Assembly: GCF_020639365.1 (NCBI RefSeq)
Contig: NZ_JAINUL010000001.1
Location: 6,622,867-6,686,866, forward strand
From: Streptomyces flavotricini
Lineage (GTDB): Bacteria; Actinomycetota; Actinomycetes; Streptomycetales; Streptomycetaceae
Direction: 5' to 3'
Length of the DNA stretch: 64,000 nt
Shown here: positions 38,401-51,867 of the stretch, one piece after another
Numbering within the stretch: position 1 is the first letter of the stretch
Layout: each line of letters starts with the position of its first letter
The notes under the pieces: model-generated
The model's input: the letters and a program-made list of their open reading frames with translations, nothing else
Told to the model about the DNA's origin: nothing
Databases searched by the model: none
Made by a program: the position numbers and the translations under genes

Positions 38401-41400
38401 GCCGCTGGCGCAGCAGACCGTCCAGGATCGCGTAGCTCTGGGCGTACTTGTAGTCGTGCGTGAGGGTCTTCGACGTCACCACGACCGGACCGTCATTGCG
38501 CACCAGGTACTCGAAGGACCGGCTCGGGGCCTGCGGGTAGGTCGAGGCCGGCCGGTTCGGGCTCCATGCCTTCGTCAGGCGGCCCAGTGCGTCGTACTCT
38601 GTGCTGCTGACCTTTCCGTTCGCGTCGGTGACCTGCAGAGGTTGTCCGCGGAGCGGATCGAGCACTGAGGAAGCCGTGTGGCCCTTCGGGTTGGTCGCGA
38701 CCGTCGCCGTCGGGGCTTCACCGGTGGCCGGCGTGTAGCCGGTCGTCGTCACCTGCCCGTACGCGTCCGCGGAGGCCAGCTGACGCCCGTAGATGTCGTA
38801 GCAGAGCTGGTCCCGGTTGGCACCGCAGGTGCTGGGGATGTAGGAGCCGGTGTCGTAGTTGTCGCCCTTGGCATTGATCGCCTCGGTCTTGCTGACCCAG
38901 CCCGCCCCGGGGACGGTGCCCAAGGTGCCGCCGTCGAAATAGGTACGCACGTCCTTGATGACGTCGGTCGGCCGGTTGACCGCTGTGCCGCACGGCACCG
39001 CCACGGTTTCCACGCGACTGACGCGGTTGACGATCCACTTGTCTGTATTGCGGGCGTAGTAGGTGGTGCTGCAGCTCTCGTCGCCGACAACGGCCGTGTC
39101 ACCGGTCTCGGAGACCGAGTCGATCATCCCGTAGTCGTCGAAGCGGTTGGTCGTTTCGAGAGTGTGGACGCCACCGGTCACCGTGGTGCGGCTGGCCTTC
39201 TTCTCGGTACCCGTCTTGTAGGACACCAGGTCCGGTAGCCCCGGGCGCTTCCTCGTGGCCACCGGGGAGGACCGCCACGGCGTGTAGGAAATGCTGGATA
39301 CGGGCTTGGCGGTGTCGTCACCGTTGTACGTGGCCGTCTCGCGCGGGCTGCCCGCGAACTCCGGCCGGTCGGTGACGGCGAAGCCCGCCGAGTCCTTGAC
39401 GTCCCGGCCGTCCAGGCCGCGGAAGTAGCGTGCCTCCGCAAGCGACTTGGGGTCGCCCGCCGCACCCATGCGGGTCTGGACCCGCTCGTATCCACGGGCG
39501 ATGGAGTGCACGCGGTTCTCGGGCTTGGTGAACTCGTCCGTGCTCTTGTCCCAGGCAGCCCCGCCGAGGTAGGCGTACGAGGTCACGGAGTCGGGGGTGT
39601 CGGCCAGGTTGTCGCCCTCGACGACCTGCGTGACCACGTACGTGTTGAACCAGTCCAGCTTGGCCGTGTCACCCTCGAACATCCACTTCACCGGGTAACA
39701 GCGCGTGGTGTTCGTCTCGTCCGGCTTGGGCAGCGTCGCGGCGGTGCAGTCGGGCTGGGAGTAGGTGACACCGATGGTGCCGCCGGTCTCCGTGGTCACT
39801 TGGTACATCCGAAGCCGGATGAAGGGAGCGAGGCCGTCGCCGGTCTTGTCGACGCGGTTGGGCCGCTGCTCGCCGGCGAACGTGACCGGCGGGAGCGTGA
39901 TGTCCGGGGCGTCGCCGGCCTTGCCCGTGCGCTGGATGGACTTCAGCCACATCGGGGTGGAGATGCCGTCACCTGAGGGAGGGAAGTTCTGGTCCAGCTT
40001 CCAGGAGTCGACGTCCTGGTACGCGCCGCCGGTGAGGATCTTGGTATTGATGCCGGTCAGACGGATACGGGACCAGAACGTGGGGGAGAACTGGTTCTTG
40101 CACTCGGTCGAGCCGTCCTTGCAGAACTGGTCGTACGGTGAGTCGGGCCAGTTCTTGGCATTGGCTTCGTCGAAGGTGCCGCAGGTGCTCAGGCACCGCT
40201 CGGCCACGTCGAACGTGACTTGCCCCATGGCCTTGGCCGTGTAGACGGAGTCCGCGCGCAGGCCGTAGTCGAGGTGGTCGAGCCAGCCGCCGCGGATGTA
40301 CGGGGTGACCGTGCCCTTGCCCGTCGTCGAGGAGACGTTGCGGGTGTAGTTGTTGGTCTCGGTCTTCCAGTAGTACGCCATCGCGTCCCCGCCGGGGGCG
40401 ACGACGTAGTCGAGCTGCCAGCGCCAGGCCTGCTGGCACCAGCCGCTCGCGAAGGAGGCGTTGTAGCAGGGCTCGCCCGCCTGGTTGCCGAACACCGGAA
40501 CGGTCCACGCTGAGTTCGTCGTCGGTGTCGACGCGTCCTTCCAGCCCGGCAGCCGGTTCAGGCCGAAGAAGTACTGCGTACCGTCGGTCGTGGTGATCTT
40601 CCAGTGCTCACCGTCGTTGTCACCGTTGTTGGCACCGGTGAGCTTCTCGACCTTCTCACCCGAGTCCGTGGCCGGGTGCCAGCCCTTGCCCTGCTCGTAC
40701 ACCAACTCCGAGGACTTGCCGCCCAGCGACAGGGTCACGTTGTCGTTGAACCAGCACAGGTCCCCGACCTTCGTCGTGTTCGTGCCACCGGTCTTGTCGT
40801 CCTCGCAGGATTTGTACCGGCGCTCGATGAACCCCGGCTCCCACGACCAGCCGTCGCCGATCCACGAACCCTGCGTGTTCGACGCGGCCGTACGGCCGTC
40901 CACGGCCTGGGAGCTGTAGCCCAGGCCGATCGTCGGCCGGAGTCCGGCCGGCACGCTCGGTACGTCGACCTTGTACGACCAGGAGAACGCCCCGGTCGGG
41001 CTGCCGGAGGTCCACGCCCCGGACGGCTGGAGCGACGTCGCCTTGTAGTCGCCGGTCGGGCCGGACGCATCCGCCGTGGCCGCGAGGACCATGGCGCCCG
41101 GTGCGGCGGCCGCCGCGGACATCGACTTCTGGGCCGGCTTGCCTGCGTTCGCCGTCGTGCCGGGGGTGCTGATCTGGGCGGAGAGCCTGCCCGTGCGGGT
41201 GTCGTTCTTCGTCTTCAGCGGCTTCTGCGTACGGCACTCCGCGCGGTCGGGAGTGGTCAGCGCGCAGGCCGGGAGCTCCACCAGGTGCAGACGGGCGGCG
41301 TAGTCGCCGCCGTACGCGCCGCGGAAGGAGTCGTAGTCCACCTCGACCTTGGCCGGGACGGAGTTCGGCGAGCCGTCCGAGCGGCCGACCGACAGCAGTA

Positions 41401-41818
41401 CGCCGTCAACGCCCGCCTTGCGAGCGGATTCCTTGTCTGCCACCGAGACCTTGACCCGGCCGGGATCGGTGACGCCGGTTGCCGGACTGCTCCGCAGCAG
41501 GGCCGACTTCGCCAGTCCTGCATCGGCAGGGGAGACCTTGACCGGCAGCTTGCCGGCCCGTCCTCCCGTGGACAGGGAGACCTCGGCCGAGCCGGGAGCC
41601 GGCCAGCTCGTCTTCGGCTTCTGCTTCTTCGCGGCCGCGTCCGGGCGCTTCGCACCACCCGTGGCGACCTTCGCCACCGGAACGGCCTTCGGCTGCTTGG
41701 GTCCCGGCAATGGCGGGCCGTTCTTGGCCTCTGCCGCTACTGCTGCGCCGGGCAGCGCACCAGCGAGAACCACGGCAGCCAATGCTGCCGAAAGCCCTCG
41801 CGTGCTAAATCGTCTCAC
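35429..41818 (-). CDS. Secreted RHS-repeat polymorphic toxin with C-terminal HExxH tip
   Basis: About 2129 residues. An N-terminal Sec signal (RRFSTRGLSAALAAVVLAGA, then an AVA-type cleavage site) is followed by a linker and an SpvB-like entry segment (VDVPSVPAGLRPTIGLGYSS). Many YD repeats run from about residue 1040 to 1750 (TEYDALGRLTKAW, YTYDVRGQQIETSDPDKGVT). The RHS core closes with IGARDYDPLIGRFISVDPIM. The variable tip (~320 residues) has HERTH (codons 35558-35572), a HExxH zinc-peptidase motif, with E/H residues further on in AYEDTAHAIEPSFW. The GTG at 41818 is preferred for its signal peptide; a TTG at 41830 is possible. Peptidase activity is inferred. Confidence 0.9.
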   Translation of the reverse strand: MRRFSTRGLSAALAAVVLAGALPGAAVAAEAKNGPPLPGPKQPKAVPVAKVATGGAKRPDAAAKKQKPKTSWPAPGSAEVSLSTGGRAGKLPVKVSPADAGLAKSALLRSSPATGVTDPGRVKVSVADKESARKAGVDGVLLSVGRSDGSPNSVPAKVEVDYDSFRGAYGGDYAARLHLVELPACALTTPDRAECRTQKPLKTKNDTRTGRLSAQISTPGTTANAGKPAQKSMSAAAAAPGAMVLAATADASGPTGDYKATSLQPSGAWTSGSPTGAFSWSYKVDVPSVPAGLRPTIGLGYSSQAVDGRTAASNTQGSWIGDGWSWEPGFIERRYKSCEDDKTGGTNTTKVGDLCWFNDNVTLSLGGKSSELVYEQGKGWHPATDSGEKVEKLTGANNGDNDGEHWKITTTDGTQYFFGLNRLPGWKDASTPTTNSAWTVPVFGNQAGEPCYNASFASGWCQQAWRWQLDYVVAPGGDAMAYYWKTETNNYTRNVSSTTGKGTVTPYIRGGWLDHLDYGLRADSVYTAKAMGQVTFDVAERCLSTCGTFDEANAKNWPDSPYDQFCKDGSTECKNQFSPTFWSRIRLTGINTKILTGGAYQDVDSWKLDQNFPPSGDGISTPMWLKSIQRTGKAGDAPDITLPPVTFAGEQRPNRVDKTGDGLAPFIRLRMYQVTTETGGTIGVTYSQPDCTAATLPKPDETNTTRCYPVKWMFEGDTAKLDWFNTYVVTQVVEGDNLADTPDSVTSYAYLGGAAWDKSTDEFTKPENRVHSIARGYERVQTRMGAAGDPKSLAEARYFRGLDGRDVKDSAGFAVTDRPEFAGSPRETATYNGDDTAKPVSSISYTPWRSSPVATRKRPGLPDLVSYKTGTEKKASRTTVTGGVHTLETTNRFDDYGMIDSVSETGDTAVVGDESCSTTYYARNTDKWIVNRVSRVETVAVPCGTAVNRPTDVIKDVRTYFDGGTLGTVPGAGWVSKTEAINAKGDNYDTGSYIPSTCGANRDQLCYDIYGRQLASADAYGQVTTTGYTPATGEAPTATVATNPKGHTASSVLDPLRGQPLQVTDANGKVSSTEYDALGRLTKAWSPNRPASTYPQAPSRSFEYLVRNDGPVVVTSKTLTHDYKYAQSYAILDGLLRQRQTQTQSPDLAGRLITESFFNTLGQAWRSSGTFYAEGAPGPDLVTGQQTAYPSSTDTEYDGAGRVTAVVAKKFGTETKRTTTTYTGDTTTVVPPQGGTSTTTVVDALGRTVETKEYTDPARTASQSTLYTYNRLGQLGQVTDASNAKWTYTYDVRGQQIETSDPDKGVTKTTYDLGGRATDVTDARGVTLHSDYDELGRVTAIKQGATLLTSSVYDTVAKGQLTKSTRYVDGKAFESEVLLFNDAYQPLTTKVTIPSTPDTGALAGTYQWTNTYNITGQQLTTKQPAMGDLPAETVGSTYKSVSGLLNNMAAGSSRLVTAMTYDHYGRTTRAEMGALGQHVYRSTEYDEHTGAVTRTYTDRDLAPQRVEDTKYGYNAAGSLTSIATAFGQDSSRTTDTQCVSLGALNRIVEAWTNKGETCAPAPNSSVVGGEDPYWTSYTFDAVGNRKTETQHKTASGPVADTVRTYAAPTGGKHDLPKVSQTGTDPRDEVFTYDASGNTKTRKSGTADTQYLTWDAEGRLKSLDQGAGSNTFTYDPSGQRLLRKDSTGTTLYLPGGNELRLDKSGTVKGTRHYGDTAMRTGGKLTFVLADHHNTGTTQITADATQAVTRRKTGLFGGERGTKPTGWAGEKTFVGGTKDTDTGLTHIGARDYDPLIGRFISVDPIMDLKDSQQLHGYTYANQNPWTYWDPTGLALQECASGMYKCHNGNDPYDYGNRYETEVEAVGGTLAPDYVERKRRQQTAPQGGKPSGGSSKTGHRKVTCNRAGCSGKWVDQPLGNDRDYGHGILTGIVEGLTFACQGFKLFGEVECAGDAMRKEFAADGVDVSSAAFDMGVGQGGALASLPLGPVAPEASAAAKFSQAALFRRGVNIGEFSGLALPMQRRTVKQYAELGGASLSGVKWTINRQSELIGKDLYGHTNPLTKKITFYPDAFSSEENMVKTIGHERTHVMQLELYGPGAEDTVGGRAYEDTAHAIEPSFWQYFKSKGGSS

Positions 41819-46742
<4,924 letters not shown>

Positions 46743-46774
46743 ACCCGTGCGCCCCGTGCGCCCCGTCTGAAACC

Positions 46775-46810
46775 CGCCCGGCCCGGACTGCTCGCAGTCC
46801 GGGCCGGGCG
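46775..46810. terminator. Bidirectional terminator after the FG-GAP gene
   Basis: 16-bp perfect arms, cgcccggcccggactg and its complement, with a four-base loop between convergent stops at 46742 and 46826. Confidence 0.82.
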
Positions 46811-46825
46811 GCCGTTGGCGGCCGG

Positions 46826-47530
46826 CTATGCCGAGGCGCTCGTGCGGCGGGCGCGGAGGAGGAAGTCCTCCACGCGGGCCAGGTCCGGTTCCGGGGGGAG
46901 GGGGGTGGTGGTCAGGGCCGTGTCCGACTCCTCGCGGAGGCGGGCCATCCAGGTGTCCACCTCCGGCCAGGCGAGTTCGCCGTGCTTGGCCGCGAGGAGG
47001 CGGTCGCGGTGCTCGGTGGCGTCGATCGTCAGGCGGCCCGTGCGCAGCAGGTCGCGGCAGGACAGGAGGAGGCGCACCAGGTGCATGGCGTGCTTCCAGC
47101 GCGGGGCGCCGTGGACGCGGACGTCCGCGAGCAGTTTGGCGTGCTGGGACGTGGCGTACCGGGTGAAGGTGGTGTGCGCCCGGCGGGAGAGGAAGGCCCC
47201 CCGCAGGGAGAGCAACTCCTCGCCCGGCGGGGTAAGCCGCTCCACCAGCGGGGAGTGCAGGCACTCCAGGACGTTCGGATTGGCGCGCAGGGCGAGTTCG
47301 CACAGGCGCTCCAGCTCCCAGGAGAACTCCTCCTCCCGCGGGCCCTCCACGTGCGTCGGCGGCTTCTCCAAGCGCCAGAACAGCGGCGTCGGGGCGAGGT
47401 AGACACCGCGCCGGTCGGTGTCGCTCGCCTCCGTCGCCAAGCCGAACGCCCGGGAGCCCATCACGCACGCGTAGATCGTGTGGTCGCGTACGAGGGCGAG
47501 GGCTTCCGGGGACGTGGTCGGCTCGTTCAT
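46826..47530 (-). CDS. Nucleotidyltransferase (DNA polymerase beta superfamily, YcgL type)
   Basis: 234 residues. The nucleotidyltransferase motif MGSRAFGLATEASDTDRRGV supplies GSRAxG and the SDxD metal ligands. The remainder (PREEEFSWELERLCELALRA, NPNVLECLHSP, WKHAMHLVRLLLSCRDLL) matches predicted nucleotidyltransferases of the YcgL/DUF4269-like group. The substrate is unknown; relatives include antitoxin-like MNT proteins but no HEPN partner is adjacent. The ATG is at 47530. Confidence 0.82.
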   Translation of the reverse strand: MNEPTTSPEALALVRDHTIYACVMGSRAFGLATEASDTDRRGVYLAPTPLFWRLEKPPTHVEGPREEEFSWELERLCELALRANPNVLECLHSPLVERLTPPGEELLSLRGAFLSRRAHTTFTRYATSQHAKLLADVRVHGAPRWKHAMHLVRLLLSCRDLLRTGRLTIDATEHRDRLLAAKHGELAWPEVDTWMARLREESDTALTTTPLPPEPDLARVEDFLLRARRTSASA

Positions 47531-47558
47531 CCCGGGAGCGTAGGCCGGGCGGACCGGG

Positions 47559-48023
47559 CTACGCGAGCGAGATATTCCCGTCCGGGGCCACCGTGATCTG
47601 CTTCTCCGCCAGGGGACGGGTCGCCGGGCCGTGGGCCACCGCGCCGTCCGTGATCTGGAACTTGCTGCCGTGGCACGGGCAGTCGATGGTGCCGGCCTCC
47701 ACCTTGTTCACGAGGCAGCCCTGGTGCGTGCACACCGCCGTGAAACAGCGGAAGGACCCGGCCGTGGGCTGGGTGACCACCAGCTTCTCGTCCTTGAGGA
47801 CCGTGCCGCCGCCCACCGGTACCGCGGAGGACTTGAGCAGCGCCTTGCCCGTTCCTGCCGCGGGGGAGGACGGGGCGGCGGTCTCGGAGGTCGAGGGGCT
47901 GCCCGGCTCGCTCTTCGGGCTCTTCGCCTCGCCGCCGCACGCGGTGAGCGTGCCGCCGCCCAGCGCGACGGCTGCTCCTGCCGCCAGTACCGTACGGCGG
48001 GCCGTCGGCGTGGGGTCGCTCAT
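47559..48023 (-). CDS. Rieske [2Fe-2S] protein, Tat-exported lipoprotein
   Basis: 154 residues. The twin arginine ARRTVLAAGAA (R9/R10) is followed by a lipobox LTAC with Cys at residue 29, so it is probably Tat-exported, already folded, and lipid-anchored. A Ser/Pro-rich linker leads to the Rieske domain with the cluster ligands CTHQGC and CPCHGS. It is a small stand-alone electron carrier; no oxidase or cytochrome gene is adjacent. The ATG at 48023 has aaggag about eight bases upstream; longer starts lack that site. Confidence 0.9.
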   Translation of the reverse strand: MSDPTPTARRTVLAAGAAVALGGGTLTACGGEAKSPKSEPGSPSTSETAAPSSPAAGTGKALLKSSAVPVGGGTVLKDEKLVVTQPTAGSFRCFTAVCTHQGCLVNKVEAGTIDCPCHGSKFQITDGAVAHGPATRPLAEKQITVAPDGNISLA

Positions 48024-48111
48024 GGGGTGCTCCTTGATCGGGTCGCTCCGGGATGGCGTGCAGCATCTTGGTCCCTCCCGGGCCCCAGGAGAAGCCCCCG
48101 CGCCACCCGGC

Positions 48112-48453
48112 TCAGGAGCCGTGCTCCCACGGGACCAGTTCCGCCGGGCCGCCCGGCGTGCGCGCGACCTCCCAGAGGCGGACCACGGCCGCCCGGTCCA
48201 ACGGGCCGTGGACGTGCGGGTAGCGGCCGCCCGATTCACCCTCGCGGCGGACCTCCGAGGTCAGGGCCCGCTCGTCGAGCTCGACGGCCAGCAGCGGACC
48301 CGGTACGTCGCGGTAGTGCGCCTCCGCGATCGCGAGCACCGTCGGGCGGTCCGCCGAACAGTGCACGAAGCCCTCCGATTCGAGCGAGGAGGGTGCGTAC
48401 GGAAGCTCGGGCGCGGCGGTCCAGTCGGCGAGCGGCACGATGTGGAAGATCAT
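48112..48453 (-). CDS. DUF952 family protein
   Basis: 113 residues with DUF952 landmarks: MIFHIVPLADWTAA at the start, SEGFVHCSADRPTVLAIAE, LLAVELDERALTSEVRRE and YPHVHGPLDRAAVVRLWEV. The fold resembles glutathionyl-like or ADP-ribosyl-type small domains, but its activity is not established. The ATG at 48453 is where the family similarity begins; upstream residues in the same frame are not family-like. Confidence 0.85.
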   Translation of the reverse strand: MIFHIVPLADWTAAPELPYAPSSLESEGFVHCSADRPTVLAIAEAHYRDVPGPLLAVELDERALTSEVRREGESGGRYPHVHGPLDRAAVVRLWEVARTPGGPAELVPWEHGS

Positions 48454-48560
48454 GCCGGCCGTTCTATCGCACCCGCCCCGGACATTCCGCATCAAGTGGC
48501 AGCTTGAGGCGGATCGAGTGACATTGTCCGTGTCTCGAACCCTCTCGAAAGGCATGGACG

Positions 48561-49013
48561 ATGGCGGGCAACGACCTCGGCTCCCTCCTGGGCGGCCTCC
48601 TCGGAGGCGGCAGCGGCGGCCAGGCGGGTGGCGGTGGCGGTGGCGGTGGCAACATCCTCGGCGCGCTGCTCGGAGCCCTCATGGGCGGCGGCGGTGCGGG
48701 CGCGGCCCAGGCGGCCGGAGGCGGGAACGATCCGCTCGGCGGGCTGATGGACATGCTGGGCAAGTCCGGTCTCGCCGACCAGGCACAGTCCTGGATCGGT
48801 ACGGGAGACAACAAGCCGGTCAGCGGTGCCCAGATCGCCGAGGCGCTGCCGGACGACACCCTGCAGCAGGTCGCCGAGCAGGCGGGCGTCAGCCCGCAGG
48901 AGGCCGCCGACCAGATCGCGCAGTCGCTGCCGCAGGCCGTGGACAAGCTGAGCCCGGCCGGTTCGATCCCGAGCGGTTCCCTCGAGGACATCATCCGGCA
49001 GCAGAACCTCTAG
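48561..49013 (+). CDS. DUF937 / YidB-like protein
   Basis: 150 residues. The N-terminal half is Gly/Ala-rich (SLLGGLLGGGSGGQAGGG, NILGALLGALMGGGG); the C-terminal half is the YidB-like helical module (WIGTGDNKPVSGAQIAEALP, LQQVAEQAGVSPQEAADQIA, LPQAVDKLSPAGSIP). The function is unknown. gaaagg lies a few bases before the ATG at 48561. The gene is divergent from DUF952 across about 105 bases and is followed by a tandem repeat. Confidence 0.85.
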   Translation: MAGNDLGSLLGGLLGGGSGGQAGGGGGGGGNILGALLGALMGGGGAGAAQAAGGGNDPLGGLMDMLGKSGLADQAQSWIGTGDNKPVSGAQIAEALPDDTLQQVAEQAGVSPQEAADQIAQSLPQAVDKLSPAGSIPSGSLEDIIRQQNL

Positions 49014-49016
49014 TAC

Positions 49017-49097
49017 GCACCTCTGGTCCGGGCCTCTGGTCCCGCACCTCTGGTCCGGGCCTCTGGTCCCGCACCTCTGGTCCGGGCCTCTGGTCCG
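49017..49097 (+). repeat. Three-copy 27-bp intergenic tandem repeat
   Basis: Units start at 49017, 49044 and 49071. Each contains ctctggtcc twice (ctctggtccgggcctctggt), so the half-unit occurs six times. The last copy differs only in its final base. The repeat begins right after the DUF937 stop at 49013 and could vary in copy number between strains. Confidence 0.9.
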
Positions 49098-49244
49098 TTC
49101 GTCCGCGCCCCGGTGGCGCCGAGGGTCCGGCCGCCGTCCCACATGACGGGCCGCCGGGCCCTCCTGCCGTCTGCGCTGGCTACTCTGGCCCTGACTCACC
49201 GTTACCCCTCAGCCACCCGTCACCCGCATCCCTGGAGCGCCCCC

Positions 49245-50333
49245 GTGAGAACCGCCGTCGTGATCGGAACCGGACTGATCGGCACCTCCGCGGCGCTCGC
49301 CCTGACCGCCCGCGGGATCACCGTCCACCTCGCCGACCACGACCCGGCCCAGGCCCGTACGGCCGCCGCCCTCGGCGCCGGCACCGACGAGGCCCCCGAG
49401 GGTCAGGTCGACCTCGCGGTCGTCGCCGTACCGCCGGCCCACGTGGCCGCGACGCTGGCCGAGGCGATCGGCCGCGGCCTGGCCCGGGCGTACGTGGACG
49501 TGGCCAGCGTCAAGGGCGGCCCCCGCCGGGAGCTCGAGGCCCTCGGCGTCGACGTCACGGCGTACATCGGCACCCACCCCATGGCCGGCAAGGAGCGCTC
49601 CGGCCCGCTCGCCGCGACGGCCGACCTCTTCGAGGGGCGGCCCTGGGTGCTGACCCCGACCCGGGACACCGACCACGAGGTGCTCAACCTGGCGCTCGAA
49701 CTGGTGGCCCTCTGCAAGGCCGTACCGGTGGTCATGGACGCCGACGCGCACGACCGGGCGGTCGCGCTGGTCTCGCACACCCCGCAGCTGGTGTCCAGCA
49801 TGGTCGCGGCGCGCCTGGAGGAGGCCGACGAGACGGCGGTACGGCTGTGCGGGCAGGGGATCCGGGACGTGACCCGGATCGCCGCCTCCGACCCGCGGAT
49901 GTGGGTGGAGATCCTCTCGGCGAACCCCGGCCCGGTGGCCGACGTCCTCGCCGGCATCGCCTCCGACCTGGAAGCCACGGTCGACGCACTGCGCGGGCTC
50001 CAGTCGGCGGACGTGGAGAAGCGGCGCGGCGGCGCGGCCGGCATCGAGGACGTCCTGAAGCGGGGCAACGCGGGCCGGGTCCGGGTGCCGGGCAAGCACG
50101 GCGCCGCGCCCATCGCGTACGAGACGGTCGCCGTGCTGATCAGCGACCAGCCGGGCGAGCTCGCGCGGATCTTCGCCGACGCCGGGCGGGCCGGGGTCAA
50201 CATCGAGGACGTGCGGATCGAGCACGCCACGGGCCAGCAGGCCGGTCTCGTCCAGCTCATGGTCGACCCCAGGGCGGCCGCTGCCCTCACCGCGGAGCTG
50301 CGCGAACGCGGCTGGGCCCTGCGCCAGCAGTAG
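49245..50333 (+). CDS. tyrA: Prephenate dehydrogenase with C-terminal ACT domain
   Basis: 362 residues. The Rossmann loop VIGTGLIGTSAALALTARG opens the protein, then VVAVPPAHVAATLAE, ASVKGGPRRELE, GTHPMAGKERSG with the catalytic His, and SHTPQLVSSMVAARL. From about residue 290 an ACT domain (YETVAVLISDQPGELARIF, AGVNIEDVRIEHA) would sense tyrosine. It converts prephenate to 4-hydroxyphenylpyruvate in tyrosine synthesis. The GTG at 49245 has ggag eight bases upstream; an earlier in-frame ATG adds unrelated residues. Confidence 0.94.
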   Translation: MRTAVVIGTGLIGTSAALALTARGITVHLADHDPAQARTAAALGAGTDEAPEGQVDLAVVAVPPAHVAATLAEAIGRGLARAYVDVASVKGGPRRELEALGVDVTAYIGTHPMAGKERSGPLAATADLFEGRPWVLTPTRDTDHEVLNLALELVALCKAVPVVMDADAHDRAVALVSHTPQLVSSMVAARLEEADETAVRLCGQGIRDVTRIAASDPRMWVEILSANPGPVADVLAGIASDLEATVDALRGLQSADVEKRRGGAAGIEDVLKRGNAGRVRVPGKHGAAPIAYETVAVLISDQPGELARIFADAGRAGVNIEDVRIEHATGQQAGLVQLMVDPRAAAALTAELRERGWALRQQ

Positions 50334-50449
50334 CCGGCCGGACCGCCTCCGCGGTACTGGGCGGCGCCCGTGTCCGGGGCCGGTAACCTTGGGGAGGGGC
50401 GCTTTGGCGCGCCCGGACACGTACGCGCAACCAGGAAGGTGCCCGCACC

Positions 50450-51148
50450 GTGGAAACCGCAGCTCCGTCCGCCGTGATCGTCGCCATCGACGGTCCCTCC
50501 GGCACGGGCAAGTCCAGCACCTCCAAGGCCGTGGCCGCCAAGCTCGGGCTGCGCTACCTGGACACCGGTGCCCAGTACCGGGCCATCACCTGGTGGATGA
50601 TCACCAACGGGATCGACACCGACGACCCGCACGCCATCGCCGTGGCGGCCGGCAAGCCCGGCATCGTCTCCGGCACGGACCCGGCCGCCCCGACCATCAC
50701 GGTCGACGGCCTGGACGCCTCCGGACCGATCCGCACCCAGGAGGTCACCTCCAAGGTCAGCGCCGTCAGCGCCGTCCCGGAGGTGCGCACCCTGATCACC
50801 GAGCTCCAGCGCTCCATCGCGGCCTCGGCCGAGGGCGGGATCGTCGTCGAGGGGCGGGACATCGGCACCACCGTCCTGCCCGACGCCGACCTCAAGATCT
50901 TCCTGACCGCGTCCCCCGAGGCCCGCGCCGCGCGCCGCAGCGGTGAGCTGCGCGGCAAGGAGGCCACGGACCTCGCGGCCACCAAGGAAGCCCTGATCAA
51001 GCGCGACGCCGCCGACTCGGGCCGCAAGACCTCCCCGCTGGCCAAGGCCGGGGACGCCGTGGAGGTCGACACCACCGAGCTCACGCTCGACCAGGTCATC
51101 GAATGCGTCGTGACGCTGGTGGAGGAGAAGCGGGCGGCGCGCACGTGA
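50450..51148 (+). CDS. cmk: Cytidylate kinase
   Basis: 232 residues. The P-loop IDGPSGTGKSSTSKAVA is at residues ~9-25, followed by LRYLDTGAQYRAITWWMI, the NMP-binding insert and VVEGRDIGTTVLPDADLKIF. It phosphorylates CMP and dCMP. Its LDTGAQYR deviates slightly from the usual LDTGAMYR. The GTG at 50450 has aggaagg upstream. The stop overlaps the plsC-like start, and the tyrA-cmk-plsC-der order is conserved in actinobacteria. Confidence 0.95.
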   Translation: METAAPSAVIVAIDGPSGTGKSSTSKAVAAKLGLRYLDTGAQYRAITWWMITNGIDTDDPHAIAVAAGKPGIVSGTDPAAPTITVDGLDASGPIRTQEVTSKVSAVSAVPEVRTLITELQRSIAASAEGGIVVEGRDIGTTVLPDADLKIFLTASPEARAARRSGELRGKEATDLAATKEALIKRDAADSGRKTSPLAKAGDAVEVDTTELTLDQVIECVVTLVEEKRAART

Positions 51149-51792
51149 GCGCAACGCCCTCCCTCAAGGGTGCGGCGCTCGGCAGGCGGATCGGCATCGG
51201 CCTCATGTACGGGCTGTGGAAGCCGCGCGTACTGGGCGCCTGGCGCGTGCCCGCCTCGGGGCCTGTCATCCTTGCCGTGAACCACGCGCACAACATCGAC
51301 GGTCCGATGGTCATGGGCACCGCCCCGCGGCCGCTGCACTTCCTCATCAAGAAGGAGGCGTACGTCGGCCCGCTCGGCCCGTTCCTGGACGGGATCGGCC
51401 AGGTCAAGGTCGACCGTACGGGCGCGGACCGGGGCGCCATAGGCAGGGCGCTCGCGGTGCTGGAGAACGGCGGAGCCCTGGGGATCTTCCCCGAGGGCAC
51501 CCGCGGCGAGGGCGACTTCGCCTCGCTGCGCGCCGGGCTCGCGTACTTCGCGGTCCGCAGCGGCGCGCCCGTCGTGCCCGTGGCCGTGCTCGGCAGCACC
51601 GAGCGCCAAGGGCGGCTGGTCCGCGGACTGCCGCCGTTCAAGAGCCGGGTCGACGTCGTCTTCGGCTCCGCCTTCGACGCGGGCGACGGCACCGGCCGCC
51701 GCACCCGTACGGCCCTGGACGAGGCCACCGCACGCATCCAGAGCAGGCTGACCGCCCACCTGGCCGACGCCAAGCGCCTCACCGGGCGCTGA
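51145..51792 (+). CDS. 1-acylglycerol-3-phosphate O-acyltransferase (PlsC family)
   Basis: 215 residues. The acyltransferase HxxxxD motif is VNHAHNIDGPMV, and the second motif is GIFPEGTRGEGDF; VPVAVLGS follows. These define the PlsC/LPLAT fold, which acylates lysophosphatidate in phospholipid synthesis. The GTG at 51145 overlaps the cmk stop by four bases. The Asn before His and the Asn at the second histidine-proximal site are minor variants. Substrate chain length cannot be told. Confidence 0.9.
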   Translation: MSATPSLKGAALGRRIGIGLMYGLWKPRVLGAWRVPASGPVILAVNHAHNIDGPMVMGTAPRPLHFLIKKEAYVGPLGPFLDGIGQVKVDRTGADRGAIGRALAVLENGGALGIFPEGTRGEGDFASLRAGLAYFAVRSGAPVVPVAVLGSTERQGRLVRGLPPFKSRVDVVFGSAFDAGDGTGRRTRTALDEATARIQSRLTAHLADAKRLTGR

Positions 51793-51867
51793 GCGAGACT
51801 TGACCTAGTAGTGGAACCGCGCTGCGCGGGCACCACCGATCACCACGAACGACGAGGAACGGACTTC

